DNA from: Sideroxydans sp. CL21
GTDB lineage: Bacteria; Pseudomonadota; Gammaproteobacteria; Burkholderiales; Gallionellaceae
Assembly (NCBI RefSeq): GCF_902459525.1
Contig: NZ_LR699166.1
Coordinates: 1,376,501 to 1,440,500 of the forward strand
Length of the DNA: 64,000 nucleotides
Direction: 5' to 3'
Shown: piece after piece, positions 46,290 to 54,967 of the stretch
How positions within the stretch are numbered: position 1 is the stretch's first letter
How the letters are laid out: the number at the start of each line of letters is the position of its first letter
Translations under genes and position numbers: made by a program
Notes under the pieces: model-generated
Told to the model about the DNA's origin: nothing
Database searches by the model: none
The model's input: only the letters and a program-made list of their open reading frames with translations

Positions 46290-46592
46290 ATGGTCACGAC
46301 GAAAATCAAAGTGATGTTGATGAGAGCATTGTTTGTGTCAACACCCTGTGCGCCGCTGGCTTCGCTGCTGGCAGTGTGTTCGGCGGAGGGCAGCGTCAAA
46401 CTGGGCATGGCGCACGGATTGGTCTTTGGTTTGGGTGCGGCACTCACGCCAATGCTGATACTATTGCTGCTGATCAGTTTGCTGGGCAGTAACCTGCGCG
46501 AGAACCGCGAGTGGATCACCCGCTGGATACGCCGGGGTGCGGCGGCAGTGTTGGTTGCGCTTGGGTTGCGCCGTATCTTTCTGGGAGTTTGA
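46290..46592 (+). pseudogene. Partial CcdA/TauE-like membrane protein
   Basis: A 100-codon plus frame with two hydrophobic helices: a Cys-Pro helix (STPCAPLASLLAV), then GMAHGLVFGLGAALTPMLIL, LLLISLLG, and a final RGAAAVLVALGLRRI. The pattern resembles the C-terminal half of cytochrome-biogenesis or sulfite-exporter-type proteins (CcdA/UreH/TauE), usually about 220 residues. The N-terminal helices are absent and upstream sequence has stops, so it is probably a truncated relic, though a small functional protein cannot be excluded. Confidence 0.45.
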
Positions 46593-46719
46593 TCTATTGT
46601 GCAGTCGTCAATGAAGCGATTGATTTTCTGTCCGTTTATCTCATTGTGCCGGTGTCTCATGACAATTGAATTCGTAAGTGATCACGCTTTGTTGGTCTCC
46701 CCGGAGGAGCGCTGGTAGG

Positions 46720-47400
46720 ATGTCAACCATTGCAATCCCGCTGAATTCCTTCATGGTTATGCCGTATTCCTTACCGTCTCGGCCGGAGCGATCACCGATG
46801 CGCGAACGTATCGTGGTGGTCGGGTTGGTTGTCTTGCTGCATGCGGCTGCCTTCGCGGCATATTGGTTACATCCGGAAATGCCTGCCGTGCTGGTGAATG
46901 AGATATCGGTATCCTTTGCCAACATGCAGATGCCGCAGGCCGATGTCACGCCCAAAACCAAACCCAAGTCCCTGCCCAAGGCCATACCCCTGCCGCACGA
47001 TCCCGATCCTTTACCCGCCGCACAACCTGCCGTGACAGAACAGGCAAAGCTCGTAGAGGAGAATACAGCACCGCAGAATGTCACGCCGCCATCCCCGGTG
47101 GCGCTGGACACCGAGCCGGATTACCGTGCCGACTACCTCAACAACCCGCGTCCGCCTTATCCCATGGTGGCGAGACGCATGGGCTTTCACGGCAAGGTGA
47201 TCCTGAATGTCGAGGTGCTGGCGGAAGGGAAAGCGGGCCAGGTGTTGCTGCACCAAAGCTGCGGCCACGATATTCTGGACAATGCTGCCTTGCAGACGGT
47301 GAAGACCTGGCACTTTACGCCGGCACGTCACTTAGGCCAACCTGTCACCCAGTGGTTTCTGGTTCCCATCAAATTTTCTTTAGAGGACAACGCAGGATGA
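46720..47400 (+). CDS. tonB: Energy transducer TonB
   Basis: A 226-residue protein. One N-terminal membrane helix (IVVVGLVVLLHAAAFAAYW) is followed by a Pro/Lys-rich periplasmic spacer (PKTKPKSLPKAIPLP) and a TonB C-terminal domain (PPYPMVARRMGFHGKVILNV ... LDNAALQTVKTWHFTPA). It transmits proton motive force to outer-membrane receptors for iron or cobalamin uptake. ATG at 46720 is chosen for its GGAGGAG ribosome site. Its stop overlaps exbB (ATGA). Confidence 0.94.
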   Translation: MSTIAIPLNSFMVMPYSLPSRPERSPMRERIVVVGLVVLLHAAAFAAYWLHPEMPAVLVNEISVSFANMQMPQADVTPKTKPKSLPKAIPLPHDPDPLPAAQPAVTEQAKLVEENTAPQNVTPPSPVALDTEPDYRADYLNNPRPPYPMVARRMGFHGKVILNVEVLAEGKAGQVLLHQSCGHDILDNAALQTVKTWHFTPARHLGQPVTQWFLVPIKFSLEDNAG

Positions 47401-48053
47401 ACAATCTGTTTTCCGTCAATTCTCCCATTGTCTCCGCGACGCTGTTGTTGCTGATTATCTTGTCCATCGTGACCTGGTCCACTGCATTGCTCAAGTTGTG
47501 GAGACAATGGCAAACAAAAAAGGATGACCGCGCTTTCAACGACAGATTCTGGTCGGTGCGTGAATGGAGCGAAGCAGGGGAAGTCGCACAGGATAGCCGG
47601 GGCGACATTGCGCGCCTGGCGCAAGCCGGATTTGCCGAATTGAAAACCATGAACGAGGCGCAACATGACCTGAAGCATCTGGGGGCGCCGCACGAGGTGC
47701 TGGAACGCATGCTGCGCCAGCAGTTGCAGAACATCCAGCGCTTTCACGAGCGCGGTCTGGCGGAATTGGCAACAATCGGTTCCACCGCGCCTTTCGTCGG
47801 GCTTTTCGGCACTGTGTGGGGCATCATGCATGCGTTGCAGGATATCGGCAAAAGCGGTTCGGCTTCGCTGGACATTGTGGCAGGCCCCATCGGCGAAGCG
47901 CTGATCGCTACGGCTATCGGCATCGCCACTGCACTGCCCGCAGTCCTGGCCTACAACTTCTTTCTGCGCCGCCTGAAGGTGCATGTGACCGATCTGGAAA
48001 ACTTCGCCCACGACTTTCTGCGCCTGGCGCAGAAGCACGATTACAAACTGTAA
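47397..48053 (+). CDS. exbB: Biopolymer transport protein ExbB
   Basis: A 218-residue inner-membrane protein with three helices: VSATLLLLIILSIVTW near the start, then ATIGSTAPFVGLFGTVWGIM and LIATAIGIATALPAVLAY. It forms the proton channel with ExbD and drives the TonB encoded just upstream. The start codon overlaps the tonB stop. This is a second ExbB in the window; the other accompanies lpxK. Confidence 0.94.
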   Translation: MNNLFSVNSPIVSATLLLLIILSIVTWSTALLKLWRQWQTKKDDRAFNDRFWSVREWSEAGEVAQDSRGDIARLAQAGFAELKTMNEAQHDLKHLGAPHEVLERMLRQQLQNIQRFHERGLAELATIGSTAPFVGLFGTVWGIMHALQDIGKSGSASLDIVAGPIGEALIATAIGIATALPAVLAYNFFLRRLKVHVTDLENFAHDFLRLAQKHDYKL

Positions 48054-48062
48054 GGTACCCAT

Positions 48063-48473
48063 ATGGCATTCGGAAACTCTTCCCAGGAAGACAGCATGAT
48101 GAGCGAGATCAATGTCACGCCGCTGGTGGACGTGATGCTGGTGCTGCTGGTTGTATTCATCATCACCGCGCCGCTGCTGGCACCGCAGGCGCTCAAGATC
48201 AACCTGCCCAAGACTGAATCGGTCGCCCACGATGACAAGCTGCAAAAGGTCAGCCTGGCCATTGATGCACACGGCGTTGTTTCTCTTGAGTCTGAGCACC
48301 TCACGGATCAGGGATTGGCAGAGATGTTGAAAAACCGTGCGGTGGATCCGCATTTCCAGTTGCAGATACAGGCCGACGAAGCAGTGAATTACGGACGCGT
48401 GGCGCAGGTCATGGCCATTGCCCAGAAAGCGGGCGTAAGCAAGCTCTCCTTCTTGACGGTTACAGGAAAATAA
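48063..48473 (+). CDS. exbD: Biopolymer transport protein ExbD
   Basis: A 136-residue protein with a single membrane helix (NVTPLVDVMLVLLVVFIIT) carrying the essential Asp in LVDVML, then a periplasmic domain. It follows exbB by 9 bases and completes a tonB-exbB-exbD operon. No TonB-dependent receptor gene lies in the window. Confidence 0.94.
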   Translation: MAFGNSSQEDSMMSEINVTPLVDVMLVLLVVFIITAPLLAPQALKINLPKTESVAHDDKLQKVSLAIDAHGVVSLESEHLTDQGLAEMLKNRAVDPHFQLQIQADEAVNYGRVAQVMAIAQKAGVSKLSFLTVTGK

Positions 48474-48556
48474 GCGCAGGATAGAGCCATCTTTCAGGGT
48501 GGTCTGGCCGGAATTTGCCGGACCGTGTTGCAGAGGACGAGCAAAGGAGGGTTGAT

Positions 48557-48700
48557 ATGAAGAATGTGGTTATTGCAATGCTGTTGGTGTTCGGTGTTTC
48601 CGTGACCGGAAGTGTTTTCGCTTGCGATGGCAGCAAACACGATAAATCAATGTCCGGCACTAGCGCTCCCGCTACACCGGCTCCTGCCCCGGCAAAGTAA
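48557..48700 (+). CDS. Small exported peptide, unknown
   Basis: A 47-residue product with an apparent signal peptide (MKNVVIAMLLVFGVSVTGSVFA). The mature part is only about 25 residues (CDGSKHDKSMSGTSAPATPA...), beginning with a Cys at the cleavage site but without a clear lipobox. A strong AGGAGGGT ribosome site precedes it, and a 13-base-pair terminator follows 20 bases after the stop, so it is probably a real transcription unit. No family recognised. Confidence 0.6.
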   Translation: MKNVVIAMLLVFGVSVTGSVFACDGSKHDKSMSGTSAPATPAPAPAK

Positions 48701-48719
48701 TCCGGGTAGAGGCGACACT

Positions 48720-48754
48720 AAACGGGGCCTGGGGAACCAGGCCCCGTTTCTTTG
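48720..48754 (+). terminator. Strong rho-independent terminator
   Basis: AAACGGGGCCTGG and CCAGGCCCCGTTT pair exactly over 13 bases around GGAA, then TTTCTTT. It ends the tonB-exbBD-small peptide run. Confidence 0.9.
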
Positions 48755-48859
48755 AGCGTTATTTGGTATCACCTTATTCGATAAACATTTAGGACATGTG
48801 CCGGGGTTCTTTGTTATTAATCTGTTAACAATGCTGTGCAGTTGACTATTAAGCTCGTA

Positions 48860-48917
48860 TATAATCTGCCGAGACATTCTTGTAGAAAAATTCGCGCCCG
48901 GTCACCCGGGCGTTTTT
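48860..48917 (+). promoter_or_regulatory. pntAB promoter with start-proximal hairpin and U-tract
   Basis: A consensus -10 TATAAT lies at 48860-48865, predicting a start near 48872. Only about 23 bases downstream, CGCCCGG (48895-48901) pairs with CCGGGCG (48906-48912), followed by TTTTT (48913-48917). This intrinsic-terminator-like hairpin is in the leader, 33 bases before the pntA ATG. Confidence 0.5.
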
Positions 48918-48949
48918 CAGAATAGCGTAACAGTTAAGAGGAAGACTAC

Positions 48950-50533
48950 ATGGCTCTGATGATAGGAATTCCGCGCGAAACAGCCGCAGGGGAAAAGCGC
49001 GTTGCAACGGTTCCGGAAGTCGTAGAGAAACTCGTCAAGCTGGGTTTCAAAGTCGCAGTTGAATCCGGTGCCGGGGATGGGGCGAATTGCGGTGACGATG
49101 CCTACCGCACCGCGGGTGCAGAAATCATCGTTGGTGCACCCAAGCTCTGGGCGGCGTCCGACATTGTTTTCAAGGTGACCGTGCCGTCGAAGGAAGAAGT
49201 CGGTCTTATGCGCGAAGGTGGGCATCTAATCGGTTTCATCTGGCCGGCGCAAAACCCCGAATTGATGCAGCAACTGGCGGCGAAGAAGGCCACCGTGCTG
49301 GCCATCGACTGTCTGCCGCGCATGCTGAGCCGCGCCCAGAAGATGGACGCGCTGACCTCGCAGGCTGGCGTAGCCGGCTATCGCGCCGTCATCGAGGCCG
49401 CCAATGTCTTTGGTCGGTTCTTCAACGGACAGATCACGGCTGCCGGCAAGGTTCCGCCGGCCAAGGTCTTCATCGCCGGTGCCGGTGTAGCCGGCCTGGC
49501 GGCGATCGGTACAGCCGCCGGTCTGGGTGCCATCGTGCGCGCCAACGACACCCGGGCCGAGGTGGCCGACCAGGTCAAATCCCTGGGCGGCGAATTCGTG
49601 AAAGTCGAGTATGAGGAAGAAGGCGGCGGCGGCGGTGGCTATGCCAAGGTGATGAGCGAGGGCTTCCAGCAGGCACAACGCGATATGTACGCCAAGCAGG
49701 CGAAAGAAGTGGACGTCATCATCACGACCGCATTGATCCCGGGCAAGCCCGCGCCAAGGCTGATCACCGCCGAAATGGTGAAGAGCATGAAGCCGGGTAG
49801 TGTCATCGTGGACATGGCGGCCGAACGCGGCGGCAATTGCGAACTGACCGAGCCCGGTCAGGCGGTGGTTAAGCACGGTGTGACCATCGTCGGTTACACC
49901 GACCTGAACAGTCGTTTGGCCAAGCAGTCTTCCACGCTGTATGGAACCAATCTGTTCCGCCTGACTGAAGAGTTGTGCAAGACCAAGGACGGCATCATCA
50001 ACGTCAACATGGAAGACGACGCCATTCGCGGCCTGACGGTCATCAAGGACGGCGTGGTCACCTGGCCTGCGCCTGCGCCGAAACTGCCGGCTGCTGCGGT
50101 CAAACCGGCCGCGGCAAAACCGGCTCCGGCACCTGCGCACGGTCATGGTGGCGGTGGGGCTCCAGCATCTGCCGGAAAGACGGCTGCATTGTTTGGTGCA
50201 GCCGCACTGCTGTTCATTCTTATCGGTGCCTATGCGCCCGCAGCGTTTCTCGGACACTTCACCGTGTTCGTGCTCGCCTGTTTCGTCGGTTACATGGTGG
50301 TGTGGAATGTCACTCCGGCTCTGCATACGCCGTTGATGAGCGTGACCAATGCGATCAGCAGCATTATCGCCATCGGTGCGCTGGTGCAGATTGCTCCGCC
50401 GCTGACGGTAGGGCTTGATCGCCCGGATGCATGGATACGCTGGTTGGCGGTGGCGGGCATTGCGCTCACTGCGGTCAATATGTTCGGCGGCTTCGCCGTT
50501 ACCCGACGCATGCTGTCGATGTTCCGCAAATAA
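48950..50533 (+). CDS. pntA: NAD(P) transhydrogenase alpha subunit
   Basis: A 527-residue protein in which the NAD-binding domain and the membrane part of the alpha subunit are fused in one chain. Residues about 1-375 are the dI domain ([57 protein letters not shown]). An Ala/Pro/His/Gly linker follows, then four membrane helices. With PntB it uses proton motive force to make NADPH from NADH. It is followed 11 bases later by pntB. Confidence 0.96.
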   Translation: MALMIGIPRETAAGEKRVATVPEVVEKLVKLGFKVAVESGAGDGANCGDDAYRTAGAEIIVGAPKLWAASDIVFKVTVPSKEEVGLMREGGHLIGFIWPAQNPELMQQLAAKKATVLAIDCLPRMLSRAQKMDALTSQAGVAGYRAVIEAANVFGRFFNGQITAAGKVPPAKVFIAGAGVAGLAAIGTAAGLGAIVRANDTRAEVADQVKSLGGEFVKVEYEEEGGGGGGYAKVMSEGFQQAQRDMYAKQAKEVDVIITTALIPGKPAPRLITAEMVKSMKPGSVIVDMAAERGGNCELTEPGQAVVKHGVTIVGYTDLNSRLAKQSSTLYGTNLFRLTEELCKTKDGIINVNMEDDAIRGLTVIKDGVVTWPAPAPKLPAAAVKPAAAKPAPAPAHGHGGGGAPASAGKTAALFGAAALLFILIGAYAPAAFLGHFTVFVLACFVGYMVVWNVTPALHTPLMSVTNAISSIIAIGALVQIAPPLTVGLDRPDAWIRWLAVAGIALTAVNMFGGFAVTRRMLSMFRK

Positions 50534-50544
50534 GGATAAATACT

Positions 50545-51966
50545 ATGTCTGCAAGCTTGGCAACTGTTGCTTATATCGGTGCGATCATTCTCTTTATCCT
50601 CAGCCTGGGCGGTCTGTCCAACCCCGAGTCTTCTCGCCGCGGCAATCTCTACGGCATGATAGGCATGGCGCTTGCCGTACTGGCGACGGTGTTCGGTCCC
50701 CGCGTTTCATTGGCAGGAGTTCCTTGGATCATAGTCGCGATGGTGGTGGGAGGCAGCGTCGGACTCTATGCCGCGCGCAAAGTGCAAATGACGCAGATGC
50801 CGGAACTGGTCGCGATGATGCACAGCATGGTCGGTCTCGCTGCCTGTCTGGTTGGCTTCGCCAATTACATCGACCCGATCGCGGCACTGAACCTGTCCAG
50901 CGCTGAAAAATCGATCCACGAGATCGAAGTCTATCTTGGCATACTGATAGGCGCGGTGACCTTCTCCGGTTCACTCATTGCCTTCGGCAAACTGGCGGGA
51001 AAAATCGGCGGCAAGCCGCTGTTGCTGCCGGGCCGTCACTTCATGAATCTGGCGGGCCTGTTGGTTGTGATCGCCTTCGGATGGCAGTTCCTCCATGCGG
51101 AAACGATCAGTGCGGGCATGATAGGCCTGACCGTGATGACCGTGATCGCGCTGCTGTTCGGCATTCATATGGTGATGGCCATCGGCGGCGCCGACATGCC
51201 GGTGGTGGTGTCCATGCTGAACAGCTACTCCGGCTGGGCGGCAGCGGCAACCGGCTTCATGTTGAACAACGACCTGTTGATCGTCACCGGCGCGCTGGTG
51301 GGATCCAGTGGCGCCATTCTTTCCTACATCATGTGCCGCGCGATGAACCGCAACTTCATCAGTGTCATTGCAGGCGGATTCGGTAGCGGCGGCGGCAAAC
51401 CGGCCAAGAAGGCTGACGGTGATGCGCAACCTGCGGGCGAGGTGGTGTCTATTAGTGCGGTCGAGACAGCAGAACTGCTGCGTGAAGCCAAGAGCGTGAT
51501 CATCGTGCCGGGATACGGCATGGCAGTGGCACAGGCTCAGCACACAGTCTACGAGATCACGAAGTTGTTGCGCGAGAAAGGCGTCAACGTGCGTTTCGGC
51601 ATCCACCCGGTCGCCGGTCGCATGCCCGGTCACATGAACGTTTTGCTGGCCGAAGCCAAAGTACCTTACGACATCGTGATGGAGATGGACGAACTCAATG
51701 CGGACTTCCCGGATACCGATGTTGCCATGGTGATCGGCGCCAACGACATCGTGAATCCGGCAGCGCAGGAAGATCCGGGCAGCCCCATCGCCGGTATGCC
51801 GGTGCTGGAAGTCTGGAAGGCCAAGACCTCGATCATGATGAAGCGCAGCATGGCGACCGGCTATGCGGGCGTGGACAATCCGCTGTTCTACAAAGAGAAC
51901 AACCGCATGTTGTTCGGCGATGCCAAGAAGATGCTGGAAGAAGTTTTCGTTGCGCTGAAAGCATAA
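50545..51966 (+). CDS. pntB: NAD(P) transhydrogenase beta subunit
   Basis: A 473-residue membrane protein with about nine helices, then the NADP-binding dIII domain ([77 protein letters not shown]). ATG at 50545 follows AAGGATAAATACT. It forms the proton channel with PntA. Length matches the family. Confidence 0.97.
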   Translation: MSASLATVAYIGAIILFILSLGGLSNPESSRRGNLYGMIGMALAVLATVFGPRVSLAGVPWIIVAMVVGGSVGLYAARKVQMTQMPELVAMMHSMVGLAACLVGFANYIDPIAALNLSSAEKSIHEIEVYLGILIGAVTFSGSLIAFGKLAGKIGGKPLLLPGRHFMNLAGLLVVIAFGWQFLHAETISAGMIGLTVMTVIALLFGIHMVMAIGGADMPVVVSMLNSYSGWAAAATGFMLNNDLLIVTGALVGSSGAILSYIMCRAMNRNFISVIAGGFGSGGGKPAKKADGDAQPAGEVVSISAVETAELLREAKSVIIVPGYGMAVAQAQHTVYEITKLLREKGVNVRFGIHPVAGRMPGHMNVLLAEAKVPYDIVMEMDELNADFPDTDVAMVIGANDIVNPAAQEDPGSPIAGMPVLEVWKAKTSIMMKRSMATGYAGVDNPLFYKENNRMLFGDAKKMLEEVFVALKA

Positions 51967-52030
51967 CTGGGCGAGGTCGTATTGCAGAGATCCGCACTGA
52001 TAAAACTGGGCCAGGGCGTGGCTCCCGAGT

Positions 52031-54967
52031 ATGCATCTGATCAGTATGAAGAGTAATTGGCTGCGAGGTAGCCTGCTTGCGCTGGCTTACTTCGCGGCCT
52101 CGCAGCTCGGCCTTAAATTTGCGCTGGTCGGGCATGCAGTCACCCTGTTCTGGCCCTCTTCGGGCATCGCTCTGGCGGCTATCCTGCTGTTCGGCTATCG
52201 TTTGCTCCCCGCCATCTTCATCGGTGCTTTCTTTTCCAACCTGACGACCGGTTTGCCGCTGATCGCGGTAACCGGCATGGCGACCGGTGCGACCGTGGAG
52301 GCATGGCTGGGCGCCTATCTGCTGGGTCGACTCTCGAATTTTCATCACCGTCTTTCCGAAGTGCGCGACATCTACCGGCTGGTGCTGTTCGGCGGAGTGC
52401 TAAGCACTTTGTCGAGCGCGCTGATCGGGGCGACGATTCTGCTGGCAGCACACTCGATCCCGCTTGACCGGTATCTGTCGACCACATTGTTTTGGTGGAT
52501 GGGGGACGCACTCGGCGTCGTTTTGTTTGTGCCCGCCGTACTGGCGTTTGCCTTGCACAAACCTTTACCCTGGACTCGTGCGCAGATCAGGGAGGTGATG
52601 CTGTTGTTGCTGACGCTGACGACATTGCTCCTGCTGGTGTTCGAATATTTTTCCGGCATCGCGGATTTTATGCATTTAGGCATGTTCGTGCTGTTTCCCG
52701 TCATTGTGTGGGCGGGGTTGAGCTTCAACCAGCGTTTCGTCAGCAGCGTCCTGACCCTGATTTTCCTTGTTGCGGTCGAAACCACGCTGCATGGCTTCGG
52801 GCCGTTTGCGGGTAACGATTTGCGCGGGGTGACCGAGCTGTGGCTCTACATTGTCTTCCTGACGCTGCTCGGCACCAGCGTCTCGGCATTGAACTACCAG
52901 CGCACCCATGCCATGAAGGCGCTGCAGGCGAATCAGGATGCGCTCAATCGTGCCCAGGCCATCGGCGGTGTCGGCAGTTGGCAACTCGATCTGCGCAAGA
53001 ATCACATGGAATGGTCGAATGAGACTTCGCGGATATTCGGCATGGAAGAAAGCGACCGGGTCGACTACGAGACCTACCTCTCACGCATACACCCGGATGA
53101 TAGGGACAAAGTCAGACAGGCATGGATTAAGGCGCTGCATGGCAGCACGTACGATGTCGAACACCGCATCGTGGTCAATGGCAAGGTCAGGTGGGTGCGC
53201 GAACAGGCGTACCTGGACTTCGACGCAAACACCGGAAGGGCCGTCTCTGCCGTCGGCACGGCGCACGATATCACTGCACACAAGGAAGAGGAATCGGCAC
53301 TGCGGCTGGCGGCAAGAGTATTCGAGAGCAGCGGAGAGGCGATCCTGATTACGGATGCAAAGGTCAATGTTGTCGCCGTCAATCATGCCTTCGTGCAAAT
53401 GAGCGGCTACCGCTCTGAAGAGGTGCTGGGCAGGAATCCGAGCATCCTCGCATCTGGACGGCACGATGCCGAGTATTACCGCGCCATGTGGAGCGACATT
53501 GACAACCACGGTTACTGGCAGGGCGAGATATGGGACAAGCACAAGAGCGGACGCGTCTATCCCAAATGGATGTCGATCACGACGGTGCGCGACGACAAGG
53601 GCGAAGTGGTGAACTATATCTCCATCGCACGCGACACCACAGAGGAAACCGAGGCGGAAAAGAATATCCATTTTCTTGCCTACTACGACGTGTTGACAGG
53701 CTTGCCCAACCGCACATTATTGCGCGATCGGCTGGGGCAGATGATTGCTGTCTCGCATCGGGATGGACATCAGTTTTCCCTGTTGTTCCTGGATCTGGAC
53801 CGGTTCAAATATATCAACGACTCGATGGGACACTCCGTCGGAGATCGCCTGCTGCAGTCGGTTGCCTCGCGTATCCAGGAATGCGTGCGGGAAGGAGACA
53901 CGGTGGCGCGCCTCGGCGGCGACGAATTCATCGTCCTGTTGCGGGAGGCCGGAGAAAGCCAGGCTGTTGTGGTGGCGCAGAAGCTGTTGTCCGCGCTGGC
54001 CACGCCATACGATCTGGATGGGCAGGTGATCGCCACGCAGGCGAGTATCGGCATCAGCATCTATCCCGATCACGCGCAGGATGCGGACATACTTATCAAG
54101 AACGCCGACATGGCGATGTATCGCGCCAAGGAGGAAGGGCGCAACAATTACCAGTTCTTTGCGCAGGAAATGAACTTCCGTGTCGACCTGCTGTTTTCCA
54201 TGGAAAAAGATCTGAGACTGGCACTGGAACGCGGCGAATTCTTCCTGCAGTATCAACCCCAGGTCAATCTGGCGGGTGGAGCCTTGAGCGGCGTCGAGGC
54301 GTTGATCCGCTGGAAGCATCCGGTAAAGGGTTTGGTTTCACCCGCCGAATTCATCCCGGTGGCGGAAGAGACGGGGCAGATCATTGCGATAGGCGAATGG
54401 GTGCTGCGTACCGCGTGCACGCAAATGGCGCAATGGCGCAAAGACGGCTTGCAGGACCTGACCATGGCGGTGAACTTGTCGATCCGTCAGTTGCGCCAGC
54501 CGACGCTGGGGGAATTCGTCAAAGCGGTACTAAAGGAATGCAGTCTGGAAGCGCGTTATCTGGAACTTGAAATCACCGAAGGCATCATGATGGGTGACAA
54601 TCAGGTGGGGATGCGTTTCCTGAACGAGATGCATGAGACGGGCGTTCAATTGTCCATCGATGACTTTGGTACGGGATTTTCCAGCTTGAACTACCTGAAG
54701 AAATTGCCGGTAAACAAGCTCAAGATAGACCAGTCATTCATACGCGACATCGATACCGACGAGGGCGATGCCGCCATCATCCGCTCCATCATCAGCCTGG
54801 GGCACCGGCTGAACCTTAAGGTGATCGCGGAAGGCGTCGAAACGCAGGACCAACTCGACTTTTTGCGCATACGCGGGTGCGACGAGATACAGGGATATTT
54901 CTACTCGCTTCCGCTGGGTGCCGATGCATTCATGACGTTCGTCAAGAACCCGCCGCATCTGGCATAA
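52031..54967 (+). CDS. MASE1-PAS-PAS-GGDEF-EAL c-di-GMP protein
   Basis: A 978-residue membrane sensor. Residues about 1-290 are a MASE1-type domain with about eight helices. Two PAS domains (about 300-420 and 425-550) precede a GGDEF domain with an intact active site (ARLGGDEFIVLL near residue 630) and inhibitory RxxD five residues before it (REGD). The EAL domain is complete: GVEALIRWKHP, LELEITEGIMM, DDFGTGFSSL and VIAEGVET. It may be bifunctional. The 3' end overlaps the convergent comEC gene by 26 bases. Confidence 0.93.
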   Translation: MHLISMKSNWLRGSLLALAYFAASQLGLKFALVGHAVTLFWPSSGIALAAILLFGYRLLPAIFIGAFFSNLTTGLPLIAVTGMATGATVEAWLGAYLLGRLSNFHHRLSEVRDIYRLVLFGGVLSTLSSALIGATILLAAHSIPLDRYLSTTLFWWMGDALGVVLFVPAVLAFALHKPLPWTRAQIREVMLLLLTLTTLLLLVFEYFSGIADFMHLGMFVLFPVIVWAGLSFNQRFVSSVLTLIFLVAVETTLHGFGPFAGNDLRGVTELWLYIVFLTLLGTSVSALNYQRTHAMKALQANQDALNRAQAIGGVGSWQLDLRKNHMEWSNETSRIFGMEESDRVDYETYLSRIHPDDRDKVRQAWIKALHGSTYDVEHRIVVNGKVRWVREQAYLDFDANTGRAVSAVGTAHDITAHKEEESALRLAARVFESSGEAILITDAKVNVVAVNHAFVQMSGYRSEEVLGRNPSILASGRHDAEYYRAMWSDIDNHGYWQGEIWDKHKSGRVYPKWMSITTVRDDKGEVVNYISIARDTTEETEAEKNIHFLAYYDVLTGLPNRTLLRDRLGQMIAVSHRDGHQFSLLFLDLDRFKYINDSMGHSVGDRLLQSVASRIQECVREGDTVARLGGDEFIVLLREAGESQAVVVAQKLLSALATPYDLDGQVIATQASIGISIYPDHAQDADILIKNADMAMYRAKEEGRNNYQFFAQEMNFRVDLLFSMEKDLRLALERGEFFLQYQPQVNLAGGALSGVEALIRWKHPVKGLVSPAEFIPVAEETGQIIAIGEWVLRTACTQMAQWRKDGLQDLTMAVNLSIRQLRQPTLGEFVKAVLKECSLEARYLELEITEGIMMGDNQVGMRFLNEMHETGVQLSIDDFGTGFSSLNYLKKLPVNKLKIDQSFIRDIDTDEGDAAIIRSIISLGHRLNLKVIAEGVETQDQLDFLRIRGCDEIQGYFYSLPLGADAFMTFVKNPPHLA

